Of a DNA stretch of 6,459 bases, positions 1-6,459 are shown in pieces; the stretch's first letter is position 1; each line of letters opens with the position of its first letter. The DNA comes from Bacteroidota bacterium (lineage in GTDB: Bacteria; Bacteroidota; Bacteroidia; B-17B0; B-17BO). The notes under the pieces were generated by a model, which did not search any database, was not told the DNA's origin, and was given only the letters and a program-made list of their open reading frames with translations. The position numbers and the translations under genes were made by a program. The DNA lies in contig CANHPI010000168.1 of the NCBI GenBank assembly GCA_947462425.1, positions 1 through 6,459 on the forward strand. The letters are read 5' to 3'.

Positions 1-236
1 ATGATAATAGCTTTACTATTTTTATCATTTAAAGCCCATTGCAAATCTTCAGTTCTTTGAAGATCATTACCCGCGTATTGATTATTAGATTGAAATAAAT
101 TTTTACCTAATAAAACAGAAAGGCCGTAGCTTTCAAAAAAAGCTACGGCTGGCTGTATTTCCTCTTTGCTTACTTTACGCGCTGTTGCAATAATTGCAAT
201 GGTATCTCCTTTTTTTAAATAATAAGGTAGAATCAT
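1..236 (-). CDS. LD-carboxypeptidase (peptidase S66, MccF/LdcA-like), N-terminal part only
   Basis: I translated this partial gene by hand from the complement. It starts at ATG 236-234 and stays open for 78 codons to the window edge. The opening LKKGDTIAIIATARKVS corresponds to the first strand and loop of the S66 family (usually 'GDxIxIVxPA'). It is followed by a helix and AVAFFESYGLSVLLGKNLF, then an AGNDLQRTEDLQWAL segment matching the family's 'AGtDexRaxDL' region. Known S66 enzymes are cytoplasmic serine peptidases of about 300 residues. They remove the terminal D-alanine from murein tetrapeptides during wall recycling, or cleave microcin C-like substrates. The catalytic Ser-Glu-His residues lie beyond the window, so activity cannot be judged. 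The start lies one base after the stop of the upstream gene (TAATATG), suggesting translational coupling. Codons 30-38 form a perfect hairpin. Family assignment is fairly secure; the substrate is unknown. Confidence 0.87.
   Translation of the reverse strand, partial: MILPYYLKKGDTIAIIATARKVSKEEIQPAVAFFESYGLSVLLGKNLFQSNNQYAGNDLQRTEDLQWALNDKNSKAII
123..149 (-). repeat. Perfect 11-bp inverted repeat (stem-loop) inside the S66 coding region
   Basis: Bases 123-133 (GCCGTAGCTTT) and 139-149 (AAAGCTACGGC) are exact reverse complements separated by five bases. In the S66 messenger this is an 11-bp stem with a UUUUG loop occupying exactly codons 30-38 (A-V-A-F-F-E-S-Y-G), beginning at nucleotide 88 of the coding sequence. 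The stem uses GCC, AGC, TAC and GGC codons in an otherwise AT-leaning gene. No uninterrupted U-run follows on either strand, so a simple intrinsic terminator is not supported; the minus strand continues CTTTCTGTTTTATTAG, which is only loosely U-rich. The structure is read directly; its role is unknown. Confidence 0.75.
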
Positions 237-237
237 A

Positions 238-1281
238 TTATTTTTTATTTTTCTTTTTGTCCTTTTTTCTTTTCTTCTCTTTATTAGGTTTAGAAGCAAC
301 TTTCTTTTTATCCTTTTTTTCAGAACTACTTTTTTTAACTTTTGCTGAAGCAATCGTTTTTTTCTCTTTTAGGTCTTTTGCTTTTTTAGCAGCAATAAGT
401 CTGGCGGCGGTTAGTTTCGCAAAAGCCGATGTACGTTTCGCTTTTTCTTCTTTCGCTTTTTTAGCAACAGCAGCTCTTACTATTTTTCTTTTTTCAATAG
501 CAATTCGTTCAATTGCTTTTTGCTTGCGTTTTTTAATTAATTTTTCTTGTCTTGCTTTCTTTTCAGCTTCGCGTTTTTTTCTTTTTTCTGCGCTTGCTTT
601 CAACTTAGCGGCTTTAGCAACCTTTTTCTTATTAATTACCGCTAATTCTTTAGCTTCAACTTTATTATGAAATTCAATATTTTTTAATTGTTCTTTATAT
701 TTAGGGAAAATTGGTTCGCCTTCAACATGAACATGAAACCACATTTCTCCATTTTTAATTCGGTATAAATTCATTTCCGCAATACCATATTTTGTAGCCA
801 ATTGCTTAAAAGTTACTTTACGTTTCGGATTCCAAATTTCTTTTTTAAGTGCAATTACCTTTTTTTCGTCTAATTTACGCGCGGTTGCTCCTTTATAAAC
901 TTTACGGGCTGCTGCCTGAAGTACAAATGGACTTTTTTTGCTATGCTCAATTTGTTCTTTTTTAGTGACCCATTTTAGATTTGATAAATCATTATTGGCT
1001 TTATTATAATCTAAATGAATAATTGAAACTTGTTTTGGACTCGTTTTTTTTAAGAATGCATGTGCTAGTGCATGATGAGCAAATATTGCTTTAGATTTTC
1101 CTTCAATATGAATTGTAGCCATAGGAAAACCACCATTTAAATGCTGTTTCAAAATATATTTATCCTCCATGTTCTCAACATAAGAAGCTAAGCGACCATG
1201 ATTAGATATCATGTATTTTTTGGTTGTATTTCCTTTTATATAAGTAATTGGTTTCCAAATTTCTTTGTCGTTTGCCGCCAT
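238..1281 (-). CDS. NUMOD4/HNH-like protein with helix-turn-helix and lysine-rich tail; probably catalytically inactive
   Basis: The 347-residue product has four visible parts. Residues 7-35 resemble a NUMOD4 motif (EIWKPITYIKG, then YMISNHGRLASY). Residues 38-106 resemble the HNH_3 core: ILKQHLNGGFPMATIHIEGK, AHHALAHAFL at 68-77, IIHLDYNKANNDLSNLKWVT at 87-106. Residues 154-184 look like the helix-turn-helix common in phage-type HNH proteins (TFKQLATKYGIAEMNLYRIK). Residues 207-347 are a low-complexity tail with 51 lysines in 141 residues: mixed K/E/A and probably helical to about 310, then almost purely basic. The conserved His is present (H89). However, the preceding residue, normally Asp or Asn, is Ile88, and the later Asn expected 21 residues after the His is Gln110. 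In I-HmuI the equivalent residues (D74, H75, N96) bind metal and activate water, so loss of cleavage is likely. I infer a DNA- or RNA-binding role. The start is the first ATG of the frame, beside the divergent metG promoter region. Confidence 0.8.
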   Translation of the reverse strand: MAANDKEIWKPITYIKGNTTKKYMISNHGRLASYVENMEDKYILKQHLNGGFPMATIHIEGKSKAIFAHHALAHAFLKKTSPKQVSIIHLDYNKANNDLSNLKWVTKKEQIEHSKKSPFVLQAAARKVYKGATARKLDEKKVIALKKEIWNPKRKVTFKQLATKYGIAEMNLYRIKNGEMWFHVHVEGEPIFPKYKEQLKNIEFHNKVEAKELAVINKKKVAKAAKLKASAEKRKKREAEKKARQEKLIKKRKQKAIERIAIEKRKIVRAAVAKKAKEEKAKRTSAFAKLTAARLIAAKKAKDLKEKKTIASAKVKKSSSEKKDKKKVASKPNKEKKRKKDKKKNKK

Positions 1282-1360
1282 CGGATTTTGATTTTTAATG
1301 AATAAAGTTAAATGTTATCTTTACACAATTTTACCACATTTTAGTTATATAATAAACACG
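1282..1360. promoter_or_regulatory. Divergent intergenic promoter region between the HNH-like gene and metG
   Basis: These 79 bases hold both 5' regions of the divergent pair. For metG, TATCTTTA at 1316-1323 (+) matches 7 of 8 positions of the Bacteroidota -7 element TAnnTTTG, with a T-run at 1292-1296 in place of a -33 element, 19 bases upstream. For the minus-strand gene, TAACTTTA at 1310-1303 also matches 7 of 8, with a TTG 15 bases upstream, which is rather short. The two candidate promoters overlap within about 20 bases, so they may compete or share a regulator. The bases are read directly; promoter function is inferred. No clear operator palindrome or Shine-Dalgarno sequence is visible. 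Confidence 0.4.
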
Positions 1361-3400
1361 ATGTCAACTACTTATAAACGTACACTTGTTACTTCAGCTT
1401 TACCATACGCTAACGGCCCTGTTCATATTGGACACTTAGCTGGCTGTTATTTACCCTCTGATATTTTTGTTAGATACAAAAGAAGCAAAGGTGAAGATGT
1501 TATATTTATTTGCGGAAGCGATGAACATGGTGTTCCTATTACAATTAAAGCAAAAAAAGAAGGGATCTCTCCTCAGGATGTTGTAGATAAATATCATAAA
1601 ATGATGGGTGATTCTTTTAAAGAATTTGGAATTTCATTTGATGTGTACTCACGAACCTCTAGTAAAATTCATCACGAAACAGCTTCTGATTTCTTTAAAG
1701 TACTATACGATAAGGGTGTTTTTACTGAAGAAATTACAGAACAATACTATGATGATGAAGCTAAACAATTTTTAGCAGACCGTTATATTACTGGCACTTG
1801 TCCTAAATGCGGTAATCCAAATGCGTACGGAGATCAATGCGAAAAATGTGGTAGCACTTTAAATGCTACTGAATTGATTGATGCAAAATCAACCTTAAGT
1901 GGCAGCAAGCCTATTTTAAAGGAAACTAAAAACTGGTTTTTGCCATTAGATAAATTACAGCCAAAAATACAAGCATACTTAGATCTGCATAAAGAGTGGA
2001 AAGCAAATGTTTATGGTCAGTGTAAAAGTTGGTTAGATAGCGGTGATGGTTTGCAGCCAAGAGCCATGACGCGTGATTTAGATTGGGGTGTTCCTGTCCC
2101 AGTAAAAGATGCGGATGGTAAAGTTTTATATGTTTGGTTTGACGCGCCTATTGGATATATTTCGGCCACTAAAGAGTTAAAGCCTAAAGATTGGGAATTA
2201 TATTGGAAAGACAAAGAAACGCGTTTGATTCATTTTATTGGAAAAGATAATATTGTATTTCACTGCATTATTTTTCCGGCAATGTTAATGGAACATGGTG
2301 ATTTTATTTTAGCTGATAATGTTCCGGCTAATGAGTTTTTAAATTTAGAAGGAGATAAAATTTCTACATCACGCAATTGGGCAGTTTGGTTGCACGAATA
2401 CTTAATTGATTTTAAAGATAAACAAGACGTATTGCGTTATACTTTATGTTCAAATGCTCCTGAAACAAAAGACAACGATTTTACATGGGCAGATTTTCAA
2501 ACAAAAAATAATAGTGAATTGGTTGCCATCTTTGGTAATTTTGTGAATAGAACTTTAGTATTGACTCACAAATATTATAACGGAGCAGTGCCTTCGGCTG
2601 AAACCTATACTAAAGAAGATTTATTGATTTTAGAACAGCTTGCAGCTTTCCCAGATAAAATTTCTGTAGCTATTGAAAACTTTAAGTTCAGAGAAGCGCT
2701 TTCGGAAATGATGAATTTAGCTCGTTTAGGAAATAAATATTTAGCAGAAACAGAACCTTGGAAATTAATTAAGGTTGACGAAAAAAGAGTCCAAACTATC
2801 ATGAACATTGCTTTACAAATTACTTGTAGTTTAGCCATTGTTAGTGAACCGTTCCTTCCTTTTACTTCCAAAAAATTATTTGATATGTTAAATATGCCAA
2901 TATTAAAATGGCACGCCGCAAAGCAAACAAGTAATATGGCTGCGGGACATTTAATTAATAAAGACGAATTATTATTTGCTAAAATTGAGGATACCGAAAT
3001 TGAGTTTCAAATAAATAAATTAGCTGAAAGTAAAAAAGAAAATGTGTTAACTACTATTCCTGCTTCTAAACCAGAAACTAGCTTTGATGATTTTAGTAAA
3101 ATGGATATTAGAACAGGAACTATTTTGGAAGCGGAACGTGTTCCAAAAACTGACAAACTATTAAAATTAAAAATAGATACTGGAATTGATATCCGCACCG
3201 TTGTTAGTGGAATTGCAGAATGGTACAAACCAGAAGATATAATTGGACAACAAGTGAGTATTTTAGTAAACCTAGCTCCCCGAAAAATTAAAGGCATCGA
3301 AAGTCAGGGAATGATTTTAATGGCCTCAAATAGTGCGGGTGAATTAAGTTTTATAAGTTCAACTAAATCAAATTTTAATAATGGTTCTGAAATTAAATAA
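1361..3400 (+). CDS. metG: Methionine--tRNA ligase (MetRS) with C-terminal tRNA-binding domain
   Basis: This cytoplasmic enzyme charges tRNA-Met with methionine using ATP. The 679-residue product is the usual length for the long bacterial form. The Rossmann catalytic domain carries the ATP-binding HIGH motif at 22-25. A zinc knuckle in the connective peptide uses Cys147, Cys150, Cys160 and Cys163 (CPKC...CEKC). The KMSKS loop reads KISTS at 333-337, followed by RNWAVW, as I recall from other Bacteroidota enzymes. An anticodon-binding helical domain follows (about 380-545), then a linker rich in Lys and Glu and an EMAP-II/Trbp111-like tRNA-binding domain (about 574-660: [41 protein letters not shown]). 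The ATG at 1361 is preferred over the in-frame ATG at 1298. The protein then begins [20 protein letters not shown] as in homologues, whereas the upstream extension would cover the promoter. The gene overlaps the next one by 20 bases, implying one transcript. Confidence 0.97.
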   Translation: MSTTYKRTLVTSALPYANGPVHIGHLAGCYLPSDIFVRYKRSKGEDVIFICGSDEHGVPITIKAKKEGISPQDVVDKYHKMMGDSFKEFGISFDVYSRTSSKIHHETASDFFKVLYDKGVFTEEITEQYYDDEAKQFLADRYITGTCPKCGNPNAYGDQCEKCGSTLNATELIDAKSTLSGSKPILKETKNWFLPLDKLQPKIQAYLDLHKEWKANVYGQCKSWLDSGDGLQPRAMTRDLDWGVPVPVKDADGKVLYVWFDAPIGYISATKELKPKDWELYWKDKETRLIHFIGKDNIVFHCIIFPAMLMEHGDFILADNVPANEFLNLEGDKISTSRNWAVWLHEYLIDFKDKQDVLRYTLCSNAPETKDNDFTWADFQTKNNSELVAIFGNFVNRTLVLTHKYYNGAVPSAETYTKEDLLILEQLAAFPDKISVAIENFKFREALSEMMNLARLGNKYLAETEPWKLIKVDEKRVQTIMNIALQITCSLAIVSEPFLPFTSKKLFDMLNMPILKWHAAKQTSNMAAGHLINKDELLFAKIEDTEIEFQINKLAESKKENVLTTIPASKPETSFDDFSKMDIRTGTILEAERVPKTDKLLKLKIDTGIDIRTVVSGIAEWYKPEDIIGQQVSILVNLAPRKIKGIESQGMILMASNSAGELSFISSTKSNFNNGSEIK

Positions 3401-4130
3401 ACTGTTTCTTATATTGGCAATCATTTCACCTTTTTGTTTCTTTTCGCAAGAAAGCGAAGGGCCAAAACCTGCCAGAATTATAGATTATAAAAATGATTCA
3501 TCTTATAAACATTTTAATGATTTAAGATTTAAAGTAGCTAAAGCTCAAATTAATTTATTAAAGAATGGTGGTGCATTATTAGTACGATTAAAAACCAATA
3601 GTAATACAATTTCTAAATTAAAGGCAGCTGGAAATATTGATTTAGCTACTCAAGTTGAAAGAGAAACAAATATTAGAAATAAAGGAATCGTTAGGGCATT
3701 TATGAACGAATTTAAATTTTGTCCTGTTTATTTTTTTAATTCTGATTGCTCAGATTCTGTAAAGCATAAAAACTTAGTAGGTATTTTTGTAGATTCTAAT
3801 CTTATAATTAACACTTCTATTGTTTGCAATGCATCATTTTATTTAATTGCAGAACAAGGGTTTATTTATGAATCATCATTAGGCCTCGTGTCTGAAAAAC
3901 AAGCGTCAAAAGCTATAGAAAGAGGTAGTCCAACTAAGGAAGTCTCAATTGTTGTTAAAAACAGATACTTCATTCAATTACACAAGCCTTTCCCGTATTT
4001 TCAAAAAGGTTACTCTTTAAAAAAACATTATAATAAATATGTTATCAAATTTAACAATGCTTTAAGGAATTTTTATGAAAAAAATATGGGATATACTATT
4101 CCTTCTAATTTAGCAGAATATGTATATTAA
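3381..4130 (+). CDS. Exported protein of unknown function, probably Bacteroidota-specific
   Basis: I do not recognise a function. The 249-residue product begins with a clear signal peptide: Lys4 and Lys7, a hydrophobic core at about 8-21, and likely cleavage near Ser22-Gln23. No convincing lipobox surrounds Cys19, so a periplasmic or outer-membrane-facing soluble protein is likelier than a lipoprotein. The mature part has a Lys-rich helical stretch with [20 protein letters not shown] (about 65-84), then [15 protein letters not shown] (111-125) and a strand-rich second half ending [14 protein letters not shown]. Cys114 and Cys123 could form a disulfide. I have a general impression of similar small exported Bacteroidota proteins with an FCPVYFF-like segment, but no known activity. 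The ATG lies inside the last codons of metG (20-base overlap), pointing to co-transcription. No alternative start precedes the signal peptide. The stop overlaps the psd stop on the other strand. Confidence 0.82.
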   Translation: MVLKLNKLFLILAIISPFCFFSQESEGPKPARIIDYKNDSSYKHFNDLRFKVAKAQINLLKNGGALLVRLKTNSNTISKLKAAGNIDLATQVERETNIRNKGIVRAFMNEFKFCPVYFFNSDCSDSVKHKNLVGIFVDSNLIINTSIVCNASFYLIAEQGFIYESSLGLVSEKQASKAIERGSPTKEVSIVVKNRYFIQLHKPFPYFQKGYSLKKHYNKYVIKFNNALRNFYEKNMGYTIPSNLAEYVY

Positions 4131-4786
4131 AATTCAGCAATAACTGTTTGAGAGCCTGTTACCACATCTCCAATATTCACTTTTAATTTCGTATCTAAAG
4201 GCAAATATAAATCAACGCGTGAGCCAAATTTAATAAACCCCATTTCACCACATTGCGTTGCCTTATCACCTTCTTTGCTGTACATAACAATTCGACGTGC
4301 TAAAGCGCCAGCAACTTGTCTGAATAAGACGGATTTGCCGTTTGAAGGATGTTTAACCACAACGGTTGTACGCTCATTTTCGGTACTTGCTTTTGGTAAA
4401 GAAGCTACTAAAAATTTACCTGCATGGTATTTTGCATATGTTACTTCTCCAGCAATTGGATAACGGTTAACGTGAACATTAATGGGCGACATGAAAATAG
4501 ATACTTGAATACGCTTATCTTTAAAGTATTCGCCTTCTTCTGTTTCTTCTATTACAACAACTTCACCATCTGCTGGTGCAACAATAGCATTATCATTAAT
4601 AGTCTGAACACGTGTTGGATGTCTGAAAAACTGAACTACCACAATTAATAAAAATCCAGATAATACATAGGCGAACCAATGTGCTATTGCAAATTCCGGG
4701 AATGCTAATTTAGCAATACTAATAATAATGGTGCTGAATAAAATGCTAACTAATAATGTAGGGTAACCTTCTTTATGAAATTTCAT
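4127..4786 (-). CDS. psd: Phosphatidylserine decarboxylase, short archaeal-type proenzyme
   Basis: This inner-membrane enzyme decarboxylates phosphatidylserine to phosphatidylethanolamine, normally the main phospholipid of Gram-negative bacteria. The 219-residue length fits the short Psd family (about 200-230 residues) rather than the E. coli type of about 320. Two hydrophobic segments at about 10-28 and 36-54 form an N-terminal membrane hairpin, followed by FFRHPTR (53-59). Further family marks are APADGEVVVIEE (70-81), IFMSPINVHVNRYPIAG (97-112) with the conserved His105, and GFIKFGSRVDLYLP (183-196). Self-cleavage between Gly188 and Ser189 would turn Ser189 into the pyruvoyl cofactor and give a small alpha chain of 31 residues. 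The start at 4786 is supported by the MKFHKEGYPTL opening and a promoter match just upstream. No pssA is seen nearby, so the substrate must be made elsewhere on the chromosome. Confidence 0.95.
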   Translation of the reverse strand: MKFHKEGYPTLLVSILFSTIIISIAKLAFPEFAIAHWFAYVLSGFLLIVVVQFFRHPTRVQTINDNAIVAPADGEVVVIEETEEGEYFKDKRIQVSIFMSPINVHVNRYPIAGEVTYAKYHAGKFLVASLPKASTENERTTVVVKHPSNGKSVLFRQVAGALARRIVMYSKEGDKATQCGEMGFIKFGSRVDLYLPLDTKLKVNIGDVVTGSQTVIAEF

Positions 4787-4805
4787 AGTTTATTTAAAAT
4801 AGGTA

Positions 4806-4813
4806 CAAAAATA
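4806..4813 (-). promoter_or_regulatory. Putative psd promoter, -7 element
   Basis: On the minus strand these bases read TATTTTTG, an exact match to the Bacteroidota -7 consensus TAnnTTTG. They lie 19 bases before the psd ATG, predicting a 5' leader of roughly 12-16 nucleotides. The -33 element is weak: only a TTTTAG-like stretch sits at about the right distance, overlapping the end of the porP-like gene. psd can therefore probably be transcribed independently of the upstream T9SS genes, although read-through over the 54-base gap is also possible. Confidence 0.5.
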
Positions 4814-4840
4814 AGATAAATTGATTGAGTTCCACTAAAA

Positions 4841-5764
4841 TTATTTAGGCTCAACATCATCGGCCCAACTTTTTGATTGTTGTTTTGAAAAACGAAGCCC
4901 AAGCATTAGTTCATGTGTTCCAGAAGAATATTTTTTAAGATTAGAAGTTGTAAAATCATATGAATATCCAATCATTAAATAATTTTTATACATAAATCCA
5001 ATAAGTCCTGTAATTGCATCTTTGTGTCTGTAACCAATGCCGAGCCACATTTGCTCCTGATAAATAACACGAGTACCAAAATCAATTTCTATAGGCGCAG
5101 GAGTTGCATATTTAACTAAAAAAGATGGTTCAACTTTAAAATCATCACTTATGTCAATTTTATAGGCTGCATTTAATATAAAATGTCTTACTAAAGTACC
5201 TTTATCATCCCCATCTTTATATAACTTAATTGGGCTTTGGTATAATTGCGGTGCACTAAAACCAACGTACCACTTTTCATTATGAACGTACAATCCGGCT
5301 CCAAAATCAGGTACGGTTTTAGTTTGGTATTGGGTTAACAGATTATCATCGCCAGCATCGTGCAAAATTAATTTATGTCCATCAATTCCCCACTGTTGAA
5401 TGCCAGCACTTAGTGCAAATGATAATCTCGTTTTTTCAGCAATTTTAATACGATATGCATATGCTAAACTAATTCCAATCCGTCTCGTTGGACCAACAAT
5501 ATCGGTATAAATATGTGTTCCTAAACCCATGTGTCTGTTTTTTAAAGGACTATGCAAGGTTAACATATATGTTCTTGGAGCATCAGTCATACCAACCCAT
5601 TGGTATCTGTTGTTAGATCTAACATCTGCAAAATTATCTTTTCCTGCAACTGCCGGATTAATCGCTAAATCATTTAACATATACTGCGTATACTGAGGCA
5701 ATTGTTGAGCTTTCAAAAATTGAACCAGCAATACTATAACCGTTATATATAAACTATTTTTCAT
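4841..5764 (-). CDS. PorP/SprF-family type IX secretion system membrane protein
   Basis: The 307-residue product starts with a signal peptide (hydrophobic core at about 5-17, likely cleavage after Ala19). The mature N-terminus QQLPQYTQYMLNDLAINPAVAG (20-41) is the family hallmark. The remainder alternates aromatic and glycine-containing strands, as expected for an outer-membrane beta-barrel (for example GIGYRHKDAITGLIGFMYK at 242-260). It ends with GTHELMLGLRF (282-292), the usual terminal strand, plus a short polar tail. In Flavobacterium johnsoniae, SprF is needed to export the adhesin SprB. Paralogues of this family often sit beside individual T9SS type-B cargo genes and are thought to serve them specifically. 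Here the start lies two bases after the stop of such a cargo gene, so the two are almost certainly co-translated. I give no gene symbol because genomes carry many paralogues. Confidence 0.93.
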   Translation of the reverse strand: MKNSLYITVIVLLVQFLKAQQLPQYTQYMLNDLAINPAVAGKDNFADVRSNNRYQWVGMTDAPRTYMLTLHSPLKNRHMGLGTHIYTDIVGPTRRIGISLAYAYRIKIAEKTRLSFALSAGIQQWGIDGHKLILHDAGDDNLLTQYQTKTVPDFGAGLYVHNEKWYVGFSAPQLYQSPIKLYKDGDDKGTLVRHFILNAAYKIDISDDFKVEPSFLVKYATPAPIEIDFGTRVIYQEQMWLGIGYRHKDAITGLIGFMYKNYLMIGYSYDFTTSNLKKYSSGTHELMLGLRFSKQQSKSWADDVEPK

Positions 5765-5766
5765 TA

Positions 5767-6459
5767 TTATCTAAATATGGTTAGTGGACTTGTATATGGT
5801 TCAGGATATTCTGGATGATTTAATTTAATCACATAATAATACGTTCCAACTGGCAAGTCTTTGCCGTTATACTGTCCGTTGAATGGCACTGAATAGCCCT
5901 TCGAATAAAACAATTGCTCTCCCCATCGATTGTAAACCTCAACCTCAATATCAGGGAATTGAAAAATGTAATCAATGATCCACGTATCATTTTTTCCATC
6001 ACCATTTGGAGAAAATCCGTTTGGAATAATAATTTGAGGATAAATATTGACAGTAATAGAATCTGAATTCAAACAGCCATTTGCATCTGTTACTGTTATT
6101 GTATAAATAGTAGTAACCGTAGTCGAAGAAGTTGGATTTGTAGCGCTTGCATTATCAAGTCCTAACAAAGGCGACCAACTATATGTTGTTGCAGTTGCAC
6201 TCGTAGGATTACCACCAATTGTAGTAGTTGAAAACATAGGAATACTAACTGTTACCCCAGCGTCCACAACTGGCAAAGCGTTAGTCGTGACAAAGATGGT
6301 GTCTCTATCAACACATGGTCCATTTGTAACAACTAGTACATATGTGTTTGTACCAACAGCAGGAGTAACAACTGTGGTTATTGAACTAGAAATGGGAGTA
6401 GTTAATGGATTTAAAAACCATTGATAGGTGTTTCCTGTTCCACCAATTGAATTAGTTCC
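5767..6459 (-). CDS. T9SS type-B sorted surface protein, 3' end, with gliding motility-associated C-terminal domain
   Basis: Only the last 230 residues lie in the window; the frame stays open to the right edge, so the full gene is longer. The segment starts with parts of Ig/PKD-like repeats: one with NTYQWFLNPLTTPISSS and TNTYVLVVTNGPCVD, the next with TTYSWSPLLGLDNASATNPT and TIYTITVTDANGC. Their Ser/Thr-rich strands and single late Cys are typical of large Bacteroidota adhesins. The last 90 residues are the type-B T9SS sorting domain: IIIPNGFSPNGDGKNDTW, then VEVYNRWGEQLFYSKGY, YNGKDLPVGTYYYVI and the final SPLTIFR. This domain directs transport across the outer membrane by the SprA translocon. 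Because the type-B signal differs from type A, SprF-like partners are usually required, and one is encoded immediately downstream. The TTG at 6276 is internal and not the start. Ligand or function is unknown. Confidence 0.93.
   Translation of the reverse strand, partial: GTNSIGGTGNTYQWFLNPLTTPISSSITTVVTPAVGTNTYVLVVTNGPCVDRDTIFVTTNALPVVDAGVTVSIPMFSTTTIGGNPTSATATTYSWSPLLGLDNASATNPTSSTTVTTIYTITVTDANGCLNSDSITVNIYPQIIIPNGFSPNGDGKNDTWIIDYIFQFPDIEVEVYNRWGEQLFYSKGYSVPFNGQYNGKDLPVGTYYYVIKLNHPEYPEPYTSPLTIFR

Noticed and set aside
194..670. A 158-residue Phe/Leu/Ser-rich open frame on the plus strand resembling a membrane protein
   Set aside because: It is the antisense image of the AAA-rich lysine tail of the minus-strand HNH-like gene. 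Its apparent hydrophobicity comes from TTT and CTT runs, and it crosses two well-supported genes.
238..1281. An active homing endonuclease or free-standing mobile element
   Set aside because: No intron, intein or interrupted gene surrounds it, no terminal repeats are visible, and the predicted metal-ligand positions are substituted.
1298..1360. A 21-residue N-terminal extension of MetRS from an upstream in-frame ATG
   Set aside because: Homologous enzymes start just before the [10 protein letters not shown] block. The extension has no family similarity and would run through the likely promoter.
2017..3297. Minus-strand open frames of 65 to 96 codons within metG
   Set aside because: They are antisense shadows of conserved MetRS coding sequence with no recognisable domains.
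4113..4138. A bidirectional terminator formed by GCAGAAT (4113-4119) and ATTCAGC (4132-4138)
   Set aside because: The 7-bp stem has a central A-A mismatch and a 12-base loop and is AT-rich, with no following T-run. It is too weak to call.
4275..4648. Two plus-strand open frames of 62 and 74 codons inside psd
   Set aside because: They lie antisense to a gene with complete Psd motifs, and their translations show only low-complexity Phe, Cys and Asn runs.
5767..6276. A short complete protein starting at TTG 6276
   Set aside because: The frame continues without a stop to the window edge and the added residues form another Ig/PKD-like repeat, so this is the 3' end of a larger cargo gene.

Overview
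The window is a chromosomal stretch from a member of the Bacteroidota. The evidence is a type IX secretion (T9SS) cargo with a 'gliding motility-associated' C-terminal domain next to a PorP/SprF-family membrane protein, a methionyl-tRNA synthetase with the KISTS version of the KMSKS loop, AT-rich codon use, starts without obvious Shine-Dalgarno sequences, and sequences resembling the Bacteroidota -7 promoter element TAnnTTTG. I cannot place it below phylum with confidence; an uncultured Bacteroidia/Flavobacteriia-like lineage is plausible.

Layout: (1) At the left edge, on the minus strand, is the N-terminal part of an LD-carboxypeptidase (peptidase S66, MccF-like). It is preceded, with one base between stop and start, by a 347-residue protein with a NUMOD4-type N-terminus, an HNH-like core, a helix-turn-helix and a very lysine-rich tail. 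(2) A 79-base divergent intergenic region separates that pair from plus-strand metG, followed by an overlapping gene for an unrecognised exported protein. (3) That gene meets minus-strand psd (phosphatidylserine decarboxylase) tail to tail, with the two stop codons overlapping. (4) Further right, also on the minus strand, lie a porP/sprF-like gene and the 3' end of a large T9SS type-B cargo gene.

Three functional groups are visible: cell-wall recycling plus a putative nucleic-acid-binding protein, translation, and the cell envelope (phospholipid synthesis and T9SS surface-protein export). The cargo and PorP genes form a familiar pair. psd follows them in the same direction but seems to have its own promoter.

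The most unusual item is the HNH-like protein. Its fold appears intact, but both predicted metal-ligand positions are substituted, and it carries a histone H1-like basic tail, so it looks like a former endonuclease reused for binding. The second is a perfect 11-bp stem-loop that fills exactly nine codons of the S66 gene. No RNA gene, CRISPR array, insertion sequence or integron is visible, and no stretch above 300 bases lacks a gene.
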